A stretch of DNA of 64,000 bases from Thermodesulforhabdus norvegica. Its GTDB lineage: Bacteria > Desulfobacterota > Syntrophobacteria > Syntrophobacterales > Thermodesulforhabdaceae. The notes under the pieces are model-generated. The model did not search any database, was not told the origin of the DNA, and saw only the letters and a program-made list of their open reading frames with translations. The stretch's first letter is position 1. Each line of letters starts with the position of its first letter. Location of the stretch: assembly GCF_900114975.1 (NCBI RefSeq), contig NZ_FOUU01000001.1, positions 310,001 to 374,000 on the forward strand, written 5' to 3'. Below are positions 1-7,871 of this stretch, piece by piece. Both the position numbers and the translations under genes were made by a program.

Positions 1-314
1 TAGCGATCGCGAAGATAATAGAGCCTTGCTCTTCTGACACGCCCTCTGCGGACTACCTCTATCTTTTCAATAAGGGGCGAATGCAAAGGAAAGATTCTTT
101 CGACCCCTATCCCGTAAGAAACCTTCCTTACCGTAAAAGTAGCATTGGTCGTCCCACGATGTTTCCGGATTACGACGCCTTCGAAAACCTGAATACGCTC
201 CTTATCTCCCTCTCTAATTTTGGAGTGCACTCTCACGGTGTCGCCCACCCGAAACTCGGGTATGTCCAGCCTCATGTGGTCGCGAGCAATCCTTTCGATT
301 ACATCAATGCCCAT
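1..314 (-). CDS. rplS: Ribosomal protein bL19, partial (3' end outside window)
   Basis: Large-subunit protein bL19, which sits at the 30S-50S interface. The visible 104 codons carry the family pattern: an N-terminal [17 protein letters not shown] stretch, then [18 protein letters not shown], then [13 protein letters not shown], and the basic [16 protein letters not shown] tail. Only about the last ten residues should be missing. I chose the ATG at 314: GGAGG lies nine bases upstream of it, whereas the in-frame ATG at 323 abuts the GGAGG. The start overlaps the end of the SPOUT methyltransferase gene by 11 bases, so translation is probably coupled. It is the last visible gene of the ffh-rpsP-rimM-trmD operon. 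Confidence 0.96.
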   Translation of the reverse strand, partial: MGIDVIERIARDHMRLDIPEFRVGDTVRVHSKIREGDKERIQVFEGVVIRKHRGTTNATFTVRKVSYGIGVERIFPLHSPLIEKIEVVRRGRVRRARLYYLRDR

Positions 315-909
315 GGCTATCATCCTCCGTTCCTTCATACCTATCGTTATCGCCAAGAAGGCGGTCGACCATAATAGCCGCTGCGCAGCGAACAGACAAG
401 TGATTATACGAAGAATTTGCTCGAATTGGTTCAAGTATTCGATGGGCCCGTTCAAAAAGTTCCGGAGCAAGCCCCCAGGCAGTACCGAGGAGCAATAGAA
501 CCGGTTCAGAGCCTTCTTTCAGGCGGGTACCTGCCTGACGATAGCCCAACAACTTTGGGGAACTCTTCAGTCTGGCCGAAGTAGCCCATATTTCCGGGGA
601 CCGATCCTCTCGCTTTCGAATATCGGCAACTGCCTCCTCTATTGACCGCACGAGCACGAGCAATTCCAGGGCCTGTTTCCTGGTGGGATGAAGTTGTCCT
701 CCCACGCCTTCGGTCCAGTGAGCTATTAACCTTTTGGCCAGATCAATCTGGTCCGCGAGAGGCGTTACGACATAGCAGGCGGGCAGGTCATAAGTCCTTG
801 CCGTCCTTCCCAGATCGTGTAGGTCTATTGTGGTTATGGCCGAAGCGACTACTTCTCCATGCCGGTTAAGAACAGGGTAATGAACAAGAGCCAGATAAAG
901 GTTGGCCAT
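304..909 (-). CDS. SPOUT-type RNA methyltransferase of the TM1570-like family
   Basis: Product of 201 residues resembling the small SAM-dependent RNA methyltransferase family known from Thermotoga TM1570, a SPOUT (knotted) fold found next to or fused to TrmD. Visible hallmarks are the N-terminal [15 protein letters not shown], a [15 protein letters not shown] segment, and the C-terminal [10 protein letters not shown] and [20 protein letters not shown] stretches, which fit the SAM-binding knot. The RNA target is not known to me. It starts directly at the trmD stop and overlaps rplS by 11 bases, so it is an integral member of this ribosome/tRNA maturation operon. Confidence 0.85.
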   Translation of the reverse strand: MANLYLALVHYPVLNRHGEVVASAITTIDLHDLGRTARTYDLPACYVVTPLADQIDLAKRLIAHWTEGVGGQLHPTRKQALELLVLVRSIEEAVADIRKREDRSPEIWATSARLKSSPKLLGYRQAGTRLKEGSEPVLLLLGTAWGLAPELFERAHRILEPIRANSSYNHLSVRCAAAIMVDRLLGDNDRYEGTEDDSHGH

Positions 910-1662
910 TTAATATTCTCCCGAGCTCTCTCTTTCCATAGCTCTTTCCGCTTCCCGGAGTAATTCAAGGTCTTCATCGGATAGTTTCAATCGTTCAAAA
1001 AGATCGGGACGCCGCAGTTTAGTAAGAAGAAGCGCCTGACTGCGTCGCCATCTTTTTACCGCTTCGTGATTTCCCGAGATGAGAACATCCGGAACCGGCA
1101 GTCCCCGAAAAATCCTGGGTCTCGTGTACTGAGGGTATTCCAGAAGGCCTTCTTCAAAGGATTCACTTCTAACGGAAGCCAGGTTTCCCACAACACCCGG
1201 GATAAGCCGGGATACGGCATCGATTACAACCAATGCGGCAGGCTCACCTCCGCTGAGAACGTAATCGCCTATGGAAAGCTCCCTATCAACAAAGTTAAGC
1301 ACCCTCGCATCGATACCTTCATACCTTCCGCAAACCAGAATTATTCTGGGTAGCCCGCTCAACTCACGGGCCGTAGCCTGTGTGAATACCTCTCCCTGAG
1401 GAGAAAGCAGTATGACCGTTCCTCTGGGCGACTCCTTCTGCAAGTCCTCTATTGCCTCGACGATGGGTTCGGGCTTCATGACCATTCCGGCTCCCCCACC
1501 GTAAGGCCTATCATCCACGGTACGATGCTTATCCCTTGCGTACTTCCTTATGTCATGTACCCGGACCCGGATAAGCCCCTGGGATATTGCCTTTCCGAGA
1601 AGACTTTCATTCAAAGGTCCAGAAAAAAAAGAAGGGAATATGGAGAGAACATCTATAATCAT
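910..1662 (-). CDS. trmD: tRNA (guanine-N1)-methyltransferase TrmD
   Basis: Methylates G37 at N1 in tRNAs with G36, using S-adenosylmethionine, and so prevents +1 frameshifting. The 250 residues match the usual length. Motifs visible: N-terminal DVLSIFPSFF, RKYARDKHRTVDDRPYGGGAGMV, the knot region ILVCGRYEGIDARV, and SIGDYVLSGGEPAALV followed by DAVSRLIPGVVG. The ATG overlaps the distal TAA of rimM by one base (TAATG), a coupling arrangement. That coupling also argues that ribosomes, at least ancestrally, read rimM to that TAA. Confidence 0.98.
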   Translation of the reverse strand: MIIDVLSIFPSFFSGPLNESLLGKAISQGLIRVRVHDIRKYARDKHRTVDDRPYGGGAGMVMKPEPIVEAIEDLQKESPRGTVILLSPQGEVFTQATARELSGLPRIILVCGRYEGIDARVLNFVDRELSIGDYVLSGGEPAALVVIDAVSRLIPGVVGNLASVRSESFEEGLLEYPQYTRPRIFRGLPVPDVLISGNHEAVKRWRRSQALLLTKLRRPDLFERLKLSDEDLELLREAERAMERESSGEY

Positions 1663-2159
1663 TATTCCACGAGACCTTCCGGAAGATTTACAACCATCTT
1701 ACCCGCAGAGAGATCCACCTTAAGGATGACATCCTCAATCGCCGGTATCAGAATTTCCCGCCCGCTCTTCGATATCACCTAAACATCGTTTGCACCTGTC
1801 TCTATAATGCCAGTAAGGGTACCGAGATAATCGCCTTCCTGCGAGACGACATCCAGGCCTATGAGCTGATAGTAGTAGTATTCTCCTTCCCCGGTTTCCG
1901 GCAGTTCGCGTTCCGGAACGAACAGTTCGGCACCTATAAGACTCTCGGCTCTATTTCGATCGGTTATTTCGACGAAAGTCAGGATCCAGCAACGATGCTG
2001 TCGCTGGATCCTCCTGAGAGTCAAAGGCCTGTAGCCTTCATCGGTCAGAATGAAAAGGCTTTCCCCCTCCTCTCTGGCTTCAAAACTTTCTCCATAGGGA
2101 TATACCTTAACACCACCCCGGACCCCGTGAGCTCTGATGATTTTGCCCACAGGGACCAT
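1662..2159 (-). CDS. rimM: 16S rRNA processing protein RimM, interrupted by an in-frame amber codon
   Basis: RimM helps 30S head maturation and binds uS19. It has an N-terminal barrel and a C-terminal PRC barrel. Here MVPVGKIIRAHGVRGGVKVY opens the protein, and the reading frame meets TAG at 1779-1781 directly after the conserved GANDV motif. In the same frame 38 sense codons follow, with typical PRC-barrel end features (EILIPAIEDVI, then VDL, GKMVVNLPEGL), up to a TAA at 1662-1664 that overlaps the trmD ATG. A Tyr, Trp or Leu codon, each one base from TAG, is usual at this place. Taken together the gene has the normal length of about 165 codons. I chose ATG 2159, which has GGAAGG upstream; ATG 2174 and TTG 2183 are alternatives. 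Truncation, amber readthrough, re-initiation at the GTG after TAG, or a base-call error are all possible. Confidence 0.85.
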
Positions 2160-2175
2160 CCTTTCGCCTTCCATA

Positions 2176-2409
2176 CTACTCAATAATTTCCAGAACCGCC
2201 CTTTTATTTAGCTTTGTCGAAGCCGCACTGAGAATAGTTCTCATAGCTCGAGCCGTACGACCCTGCTTGCCGATGACCTTACCCAGATCTTCCTTCGCTA
2301 CTTTCAGCTCAATGACAGAGGTCTGCTCACCTTCAATTTCGGAAACCTGAACGCGTTCCGGATGATCCACCAGTGCTTTAGCCATCTGCTCAACCAGTTC
2401 TTTCAACAT
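2176..2409 (-). CDS. khpA: KH-domain RNA-binding protein KhpA
   Basis: Small RNA-binding protein of 77 residues built from one type-II KH domain. The [15 protein letters not shown] stretch (about residues 43-57) contains the GxxG nucleic-acid loop. In Firmicutes KhpA pairs with KhpB/Jag and binds many RNAs; in this operon position (rpsP-khpA-rimM) it is common across bacteria. It ends with an ordinary TAG codon just before the rimM start region, which shows that TAG still serves as a normal stop in this genome. Confidence 0.95.
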   Translation of the reverse strand: MLKELVEQMAKALVDHPERVQVSEIEGEQTSVIELKVAKEDLGKVIGKQGRTARAMRTILSAASTKLNKRAVLEIIE

Positions 2410-2490
2410 AGCTCAACCCCTCCACTCTGGTATGCCACATCAACCCTGCTCGCTCCGTCGTAACACCTTTGCGGGCGGGAGCATCCTCCA

Positions 2491-2760
2491 CTATGAAGCC
2501 TGAGCCTGAGACTCATTCATTTGTTTCCGATACTTTTTTATAAGGCTTCTTACCGTATCCGTGGGCTGTGCTCCCTGATCGAGCCAGTACTGGAGACGAT
2601 CCCATCGGATCACGACCTCCGCCGGATCGGTCAGCGGATTATAGGTTCCCAGCTTCTCAAGAAATCTTCCATCTCTCGGCGCCTCTGAATGGGCTGCAAC
2701 AATCCAGTAAAATGGTCGTTTCCTTCTACCATGACGAGCCAAACGAATTCTTACCGGCAT
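2491..2760 (-). CDS. rpsP: Ribosomal protein bS16
   Basis: Small-subunit protein bS16, 89 residues. The N-terminus [20 protein letters not shown], then [14 protein letters not shown] and [16 protein letters not shown], are diagnostic. It lies between ffh and khpA in the conserved operon order, with about 80 bases of non-coding sequence on each side. Confidence 0.98.
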   Translation of the reverse strand: MPVRIRLARHGRRKRPFYWIVAAHSEAPRDGRFLEKLGTYNPLTDPAEVVIRWDRLQYWLDQGAQPTDTVRSLIKKYRKQMNESQAQAS

Positions 2761-2847
2761 TTTTCCTATCTACCTCCCCTTTTCAGCTTCCTTTTCAGCT
2801 TACCTTTGAGAAAATCAAAGTATATTTTTTACTCGATTTTTTACAGA

Positions 2848-4203
2848 CTAGAAAGGGAAAAATGCCCGCCTCTTTTTCTTCTTTGCCGCCTTTGTTCCTG
2901 AAGAGCGCCCCGTCCCGACCATCTGCCTCATCATCTTCCTCATTTGCTCGAAACTCCGCAGTACTCTGTTTACCTCCTGTACCGAGGTCCCACTACCACG
3001 GGCAATTCGCCTTTTTCGACTGGCGTTTATTATTTCGGGTTTACGCCTTTCTTCTTTGGTCATCGAATTGATGATAGCCTCGGCATGGATCAATTCCTTC
3101 ATGTCCACATGCATATTGCGAAGCTCTTTTAGCATACCCGTGCCCGGAAGCAACTTCAGTATCTGATCGAGCGACCCAAGCCTTCTCAGCTGTCTCAATT
3201 GATCACGGAAGTCCTCAAGAGTAAAGCTATCCTCCTGAAGCTTTTTGAAAAGCCTTTCCGCTTCCTCCTGGTCAATGGCTTCCTGAGCCTTTTCGATGGC
3301 GCTCAGGATGTCGCCCATGCCCAGGATACGGGAACTCATCCGGTCGGGATGGAAAATTTCCAGGGCATCCAGTTTTTCACCCACGCCGACAAACTTTATC
3401 GGGCATCCCGTAACAGCCCTGACAGAAAGGGCCGCACCACCACGGGCGTCACCGTCGAGTTTCGTCAGAATAACACCCGTTATGGAAAGCTCCTTATGGA
3501 AGGCTTCCGCAACATTGACGGCATCCTGACCCGTCATGGCATCGACCACGAGAAGAATTTCCTCAGGAGAAAGGATCTGTTTAAGGCGCCGGAGTTCCTC
3601 CATCAAATCCCGATCGATATGCAGACGGCCCGCCGTATCGACTATGAGAGTGTCACACCTTTGAGAGCCGGCATAATTCAGGGCGGCCTTAACGATTGAC
3701 TCAGGGCTTTCTCCCTGACCCGGTTCGTAACATGGAACCCCAACCTGTCCCGCCAGAACCCGGAGTTGCTCTATCGCAGCAGGTCTGTACACATCAGCAG
3801 GTACAAGGCAGGGATGCCGACCGTCCTTTTTGAGCTTCAGGGCAAGCTTTGCCGCCGTCGTAGTTTTACCTGATCCTTGAAGCCCTACGAGGAGCACCGT
3901 CACAGGAGACGGCCCTTTAAGCGACAGAGGCTCTGCCTTCTCCCCCAGAAGCTTTATCAGCTCCTCGTGAACGATCTTTATAACCTGCTGACCGGGGGTA
4001 AGGCTCGACATCACCTCCTGCCCGACGGCACGCTCCTGAATTCTGGAAACGAAATCCTTTACGACCCTGTAATTTACGTCCGCTTCAAGAAGAGCGAGAC
4101 GCACCTCTCTGAGCGCCTCTTTTATATTTGCTTCCGTAAGCTTTCCCTGCCCTTTAAGAAACCTGAAAACCTTTTCAAATCTTGCCGTAAGATTTTCAAA
4201 CAT
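2848..4203 (-). CDS. ffh: Signal recognition particle protein Ffh
   Basis: GTPase of the bacterial SRP; it binds 4.5S RNA and signal sequences emerging from the ribosome and docks to FtsY at the membrane. 451 residues, the usual size. Domain order: N domain (about 1-90), G domain with P-loop GLQGSGKTT near residues 107-115, DVYRPAA, DTAGRL, TKLDGDARGG and GVGEK, then a methionine-rich M domain with RGSGTSVQEVNRVL and the FEQMRKMMRQM helix. The lysine-rich tail is normal. It is the first gene of the minus-strand translation operon; the roughly 240 bases upstream separate it from a divergent gene and should hold its promoter. I did not find a convincing -35/-10 pair there. Confidence 0.98.
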   Translation of the reverse strand: MFENLTARFEKVFRFLKGQGKLTEANIKEALREVRLALLEADVNYRVVKDFVSRIQERAVGQEVMSSLTPGQQVIKIVHEELIKLLGEKAEPLSLKGPSPVTVLLVGLQGSGKTTTAAKLALKLKKDGRHPCLVPADVYRPAAIEQLRVLAGQVGVPCYEPGQGESPESIVKAALNYAGSQRCDTLIVDTAGRLHIDRDLMEELRRLKQILSPEEILLVVDAMTGQDAVNVAEAFHKELSITGVILTKLDGDARGGAALSVRAVTGCPIKFVGVGEKLDALEIFHPDRMSSRILGMGDILSAIEKAQEAIDQEEAERLFKKLQEDSFTLEDFRDQLRQLRRLGSLDQILKLLPGTGMLKELRNMHVDMKELIHAEAIINSMTKEERRKPEIINASRKRRIARGSGTSVQEVNRVLRSFEQMRKMMRQMVGTGRSSGTKAAKKKKRRAFFPF

Positions 4204-4386
4204 GCTTCTTCGTAACCTCCCGTTTCACGGCAGATAGACCGAATTCCAGGTTAGTATGCCACAATACCGTTGACTAACATAGCAAATAGTTGCAATAAGT
4301 CATGAACACATCTTGTGAAGAAAATATCATGAATCTCTTCTCCTATTGTGCAAAAGGGAAGAGGGCGATAGAATGTTAATGTTGGG

Positions 4387-4414
4387 GTTATTTGTAGTTT
4401 CTCCTACCAATAAC
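4387..4414 (+). promoter_or_regulatory. Hairpin in the leader of the cytidylate-kinase-like gene
   Basis: Stem GTTATT/AATAAC plus GTAG/CTAC with a single T/C mismatch and a six-base TTTCTC loop, about 35 bases before the start codon at 4448. GGGGTT at 4384-4389 could pair alternatively with AACCCC at about 4423-4428, close to the ribosome-binding region. A regulatory role is only a suggestion. Confidence 0.35.
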
Positions 4415-4447
4415 AGAGCGACAACCCCCGGGCCTGTGAGGTGAGCC

Positions 4448-5062
4448 ATGGCGATAGTTACAGTCAGCAAAGAGTATGCTGCGGAAAGCGAAGTTTTTGC
4501 AGAAAAACTGGCATCCAGACTCGGCTATTCGATACTGGACAAAGAATTCATAACGGAAGCCGCAAAACAACTCAACATATCGGAGGCAGAAGCTTCCCTC
4601 TTAAGGCGCGGTCGTGAATCACGCCTTCTTCAGCTCATCGACCGTTACACAGCTGCAACAATACAGAAAATAGTCGACAGAGGCTACGGAAGGCTCGACG
4701 ATCGTAGCTACTACGAAGTTACCCGTGATCTGATTTTGAAAGCCGCAGAACAGGACAATGTAATTATAGTGGGATGGGGCGGACAGTGTATTCTTGCAGA
4801 CCACCCAAAGGCCGTACACATTCGGGTGGTCAAAAACCTGGAAGAGCGCATAGCCATACTGAAGCAAAAGTACGATCTCGACGACAGGGGCGCAAAAGAG
4901 CTCATTGAACGTGAAGAACGGGAATCCGCAAAGTACATCGAGCATTATTTCAAGCGTTCGTGGGACGACGCCCACCTTTACCACTTAGTAATAAACTTAA
5001 GCAGGGTGACCTTTGAACAGGCCGTGGACATGGTCGTACAACTCGTAAATTCCGTTGCCTAA
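4448..5062 (+). CDS. Cytidylate-kinase-like protein with a degenerate P-loop
   Basis: 204-residue protein of the cytidylate-kinase-like (P-loop nucleoside kinase) family. Family landmarks: N-terminal MAIVTVSKEY, then LASRLGYSILDKEFI, a central VIIVGWGGQCIL, and VHIRVVKNLEERI with an acidic/basic helix, RSWDDAHLYHLVINLS near the end. Relatives normally have a Gly-Ser-Gly-Gly nucleotide-binding loop after the first strand. Here the corresponding residues are AAESE, so ATP binding by the classical Walker A is unlikely. It may be a pseudokinase with a sensing or scaffolding role. It stands alone on the plus strand, divergent from ffh, and is followed by a possible terminator. Confidence 0.75.
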   Translation: MAIVTVSKEYAAESEVFAEKLASRLGYSILDKEFITEAAKQLNISEAEASLLRRGRESRLLQLIDRYTAATIQKIVDRGYGRLDDRSYYEVTRDLILKAAEQDNVIIVGWGGQCILADHPKAVHIRVVKNLEERIAILKQKYDLDDRGAKELIEREERESAKYIEHYFKRSWDDAHLYHLVINLSRVTFEQAVDMVVQLVNSVA

Positions 5063-5185
5063 CTCGAATACTTGAAACGGGAATTGCTGAGAACTCTGAC
5101 CTCTGCATTATTGCCCGCCGAAGGGAGATTTGCTTTTTGCATGTGTGTCCCTTTCAGAAGAAGTGCCTTTGTAACAACAATCGAC

Positions 5186-5212
5186 AGGGGGGCGAAAATT
5201 TTTCGACCCCTT
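5186..5212 (+). terminator. Possible terminator after the cytidylate-kinase-like gene
   Basis: Nested inverted repeat: outer AGGGG/CCCCT and inner CGAAAA/TTTTCG. It lies about 120 bases after the stop codon and just before the next promoter. No clean T-run follows, so intrinsic termination is uncertain. Confidence 0.4.
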
Positions 5213-5221
5213 CAAAAATCC

Positions 5222-5249
5222 TTGACAAGCGACTTCTCTTGCTTAATAT
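5222..5249 (+). promoter_or_regulatory. Sigma-70-type promoter for the PxxKW gene
   Basis: -35 TTGACA (5222-5227) and -10 TAATAT (5244-5249) separated by 16 bases, about 55 bases before the ATG at 5304. Both hexamers are close to consensus, so strong expression is expected. Confidence 0.75.
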
Positions 5250-5303
5250 TTGCTCGCTTTTTGTTCGGTCAACAGGAGAGAGCTCAAAGGAGGTGAACCG
5301 GAA

Positions 5304-5591
5304 ATGATCTGTCAGACCGTTAAAGCGGGTATGGAATGTGCCTTTATGACCCCAAAAGGTTGCAGCTACAACGGTGGAAGCTGTCACCAGATAGTCGAGC
5401 AGTGTGAAGGCTGCCAGCGTATTTTGACCCTCGATGCGGGTAAATTCTGCTCGACCTATCCCAATCCTGCAATTAAGTGGAGAACCGGATTTTGCAATTT
5501 TGCAACTCACGTGAAGATTGAAAACTTCCAGCAGCAGCAAATCAAGCTTAACCCTCTCAAAGCATCCAAGCGCGCCGCCAAGCGCAAATAA
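5304..5591 (+). CDS. PxxKW-family cysteine-rich protein
   Basis: 95 residues with eight cysteines (positions 3, 12, 20, 27, 34, 37, 49, 64) and a PAIKW motif at 55-59, the signature that names this family of small Cys-rich proteins in sulfate-reducing and related Desulfobacterota. A metal- or cluster-binding role is plausible, but function is unknown. The tail after residue 80 is lysine/arginine-rich. The start at 5304 is fixed by an almost perfect Shine-Dalgarno sequence (AAAGGAGGTGA) with a good spacing; a longer frame from 5250 would ignore it. Own promoter, strong ribosome-binding site and strong terminator mark a monocistronic, probably abundant product. Confidence 0.85.
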   Translation: MICQTVKAGMECAFMTPKGCSYNGGSCHQIVEQCEGCQRILTLDAGKFCSTYPNPAIKWRTGFCNFATHVKIENFQQQQIKLNPLKASKRAAKRK

Positions 5592-5601
5592 GGAACCCCG
5601 A

Positions 5602-5630
5602 CAAAAAGGCACGCTCCGGCGTGCCTTTTT
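5602..5630 (+). terminator. Intrinsic terminator of the PxxKW gene
   Basis: GGCACGC stem closing on TCCG with GCGTGCC, flanked by A5 and followed by T5, starting about ten bases after the stop codon. A textbook rho-independent terminator. Confidence 0.9.
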
Positions 5631-5730
5631 CAAGGATAAACATCTTGTTCATCCCGCCTATTTGATGCTACAAGACCCATCGGCTTCTTAAAGCAGATCA
5701 ACCGGAGGAATCCTTTAGCGAGGTAAAACT

Positions 5731-6957
5731 GTGGATAAGGTTCGCATTATTACCGGGAATGAGGCTGCGGCATTGGCCGCAAAATTATGCAGAGTACAGG
5801 TCATTGCGGCCTATCCCATCACTCCTCAATCAAAAATCCCCGAAATTTTATCGAAATTCGTTGAAGAGGGGGAACTCAAAGCGGAATTCGTTCGGGTAGA
5901 AAGTGAGCACTCGGCAATGACCGTTTGTATATCCGCATCTCTGGTGGGGGCTCGTGCTTTTACCGCAACGGCGGCAAACGGTCTCGCTTACATGCACGAG
6001 CAGCTTCACTGGGCCGCCGGAGCTCGTGTCCCCGTTGTTATGCCCGTCGTTAACCGCGGGCTCGGGGCACCCTGGACGATTTTCAACGACATGCAGGACA
6101 GCATCAGCCAGAGAGACACCGGCTGGATGCAGCTCTACTGCATGAACAATCAGGAAATCTTCGACAACCTGATCATGGCTTATAGAGTTGCCGAAGAAGT
6201 TCTCATTCCCTGCATGGTGTGTTTTGACGGCTTCAGGTTATCTCACACGGTCATGCCCGTCGAAACGGCTTCTCAGGAACTGGTTGATGCTTACCTGCCA
6301 CCCAGGAAACCCAACTACGAGCTTAACCCCGAAAGACCCGTAAACATAAACCCCGTTGTTATGGGGGATTGTCTCCCGGGCGTTGACGGAACACGAAGAC
6401 CCGATTACATGGGGTTCAGGCTGCGCCTTCAGCGGGCACACGAAAGGGCTCTTGAAGTCATCAAAAAGGCGGGATCGCTTTTCGGGGAGCTTTTCGGGCG
6501 GGATTACACGCTACCATACAGCACCTACAGAGTGGACGACGCCGATACCATTTTTGTAACGATGGGGTCTCTTACCAGCGAAGCAATGGATGCCGTGGAT
6601 CTTTTGAGGGAGCGGGGACATCGGGCAGGAGTTTGCGGTCTGAGAGTCTTCAGGCCCTTTCCCGGTAAAGACCTCTCGGAAGTCCTTCTTCAGGCCTCTC
6701 GTCTAATCGTCGTTGAAAAAGCCATAAGCTACGGTTATGAAACCCCTCTTGCAACGGAGCTAAAGGCGGCCCTATATACTCACACCCCCGATAAACATCC
6801 CGAAGTAACATCGTGGGTTGTGGGGCTGGGCGGCAAAGATGTGAAAACCGTGGATCTTATCGGCATATTCGAGGCCACAATGAAACTTGAGCAAAAGTGG
6901 GATCGACCCTTCTGGTGGCACGAGGAGGTTTTGGAAAATGAGCTCACCTTTTGTTGA
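5731..6957 (+). CDS. porA: 2-oxoacid:ferredoxin oxidoreductase alpha subunit (PorA type)
   Basis: Alpha subunit of a pyruvate/2-oxoacid:ferredoxin oxidoreductase, which converts 2-oxoacid plus CoA to acyl-CoA, CO2 and reduced ferredoxin in the cytoplasm. 408 residues: the TPP pyrimidine-binding domain carries AAYPITPQSKIPE (about 26-38) and VRVESEHSAM, then TATAANGLAYMHEQ, and a C-terminal transketolase-like domain with the VCGLRVFRPFP motif. PorA rather than KorA is favoured by length and by the VNINPVVMGD insert. Start is GTG with GAGG seven bases upstream. The gene overlaps porB by 20 bases. No gamma or delta (ferredoxin-like) subunit gene is adjacent. Confidence 0.9.
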   Translation: MDKVRIITGNEAAALAAKLCRVQVIAAYPITPQSKIPEILSKFVEEGELKAEFVRVESEHSAMTVCISASLVGARAFTATAANGLAYMHEQLHWAAGARVPVVMPVVNRGLGAPWTIFNDMQDSISQRDTGWMQLYCMNNQEIFDNLIMAYRVAEEVLIPCMVCFDGFRLSHTVMPVETASQELVDAYLPPRKPNYELNPERPVNINPVVMGDCLPGVDGTRRPDYMGFRLRLQRAHERALEVIKKAGSLFGELFGRDYTLPYSTYRVDDADTIFVTMGSLTSEAMDAVDLLRERGHRAGVCGLRVFRPFPGKDLSEVLLQASRLIVVEKAISYGYETPLATELKAALYTHTPDKHPEVTSWVVGLGGKDVKTVDLIGIFEATMKLEQKWDRPFWWHEEVLENELTFC

Positions 6958-7867
6958 TATACCCGATCAGGAATACATATTGCCGGGAACGAGAACCTGC
7001 GCCGGTTGCGGTCTGGCACTGGCCTATCGCTACATTCTCAAGGCTCTTGGACCAAATACGATAATCACGCTACCCGCCTGCTGTCTGACGATCCTGCACG
7101 GTATTTATCCCAAGACACCCGTAGCAGTTAACGCAGTCAACACGACCTTTGCCAGCACCGCCGCTTCCGCATCGGGTCTGGTTGCGGGGCTCAGAGCACT
7201 GGGCAAAGAAGGCCAGTTCACCGTGGTCGGCATGGCCGGAGACGGTGGAACCTTTGACATGGGGATTCAGGCTTTGAGCGGCGCAGCGGAACGGCAAACC
7301 GATTTTATTTACATCTGCTATGACAACGAAGCTTACATGAACACGGGCGTTCAGCGATCCAGCGCAACTCCTCTTGGAGCCCTCACGACCACAACGCCCG
7401 TAAACCCGAAGGATCAGCCCAAAAAAGATTTTTTGGCAATAATGGAGGCCCATCACCTTTCCTACATGGCAACCTGCTGTTCGGCCTATCCCCGGGATAT
7501 TTATCAGAAACTGGTCAGAGCAAGAGACACAAAGGGTACAAGGTTTATCTATCTCTATGTTCCATGTCCTCCGGGATGGGGCTTCCCCACCGCAAAGACC
7601 GTTGAGATCGGAAGGCTGGCCGTAGAAACGGGCGTTGTCGTTCTTTACGAAATAGAAAATGGAGAGTTTCGGCTTACCGGAAAAAGCCTTACCATAGCAA
7701 GATCGGGCAGGAAGAAACCCGTTGAAGACTACCTGAAAACCCAGGCCAGATTCAGAAAAATAAACCCGGAACAGCTTAAAATCATACAGGAAGCCGTAGA
7801 CAGACGCTGGGAGGATTACCTGAAAAGGGCGGGTATCAGTACAAATGGCGAATCCCGCCCTAACTAG
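6938..7867 (+). CDS. porB: 2-oxoacid:ferredoxin oxidoreductase beta subunit (PorB type)
   Basis: Beta subunit that binds the TPP diphosphate and one [4Fe-4S] cluster. 309 residues from the ATG at 6938, which has GAGGAGG upstream. Cluster ligands likely include the TCAGCG pair near residue 22, the cysteine pair in LPACCLTIL, and a later Cys in VPCPPGWG. The TPP motif is visible as GMAGDGGTFDMG followed by YDNEAYMNTG with the Mg2+-binding asparagine. RSSATPLGALTTTTP is a typical PorB segment. It pairs with the overlapping alpha subunit; partner gamma and delta chains must lie elsewhere or be dispensable. Confidence 0.92.
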   Translation: MSSPFVDIPDQEYILPGTRTCAGCGLALAYRYILKALGPNTIITLPACCLTILHGIYPKTPVAVNAVNTTFASTAASASGLVAGLRALGKEGQFTVVGMAGDGGTFDMGIQALSGAAERQTDFIYICYDNEAYMNTGVQRSSATPLGALTTTTPVNPKDQPKKDFLAIMEAHHLSYMATCCSAYPRDIYQKLVRARDTKGTRFIYLYVPCPPGWGFPTAKTVEIGRLAVETGVVVLYEIENGEFRLTGKSLTIARSGRKKPVEDYLKTQARFRKINPEQLKIIQEAVDRRWEDYLKRAGISTNGESRPN

Positions 7868-7871
7868 CGGT

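Noticed and set aside
312-323. Earlier ATG at 323 as rplS start
   Set aside because: GGAGG is immediately adjacent to it, whereas ATG 314 has ideal spacing and matches the family N-terminus.
1662-2159. General reassignment of TAG in this genome as the explanation for the rimM amber codon
   Set aside because: khpA, cbiC, the UPF0182 gene and others end at TAG exactly where their families end, so a general recoding is not supported; local readthrough stays open.
5072-5296. Small plus-strand frame between the cytidylate-kinase-like and PxxKW genes
   Set aside because: It runs through a hairpin and the PxxKW promoter, has no ribosome-binding site and no recognisable product.
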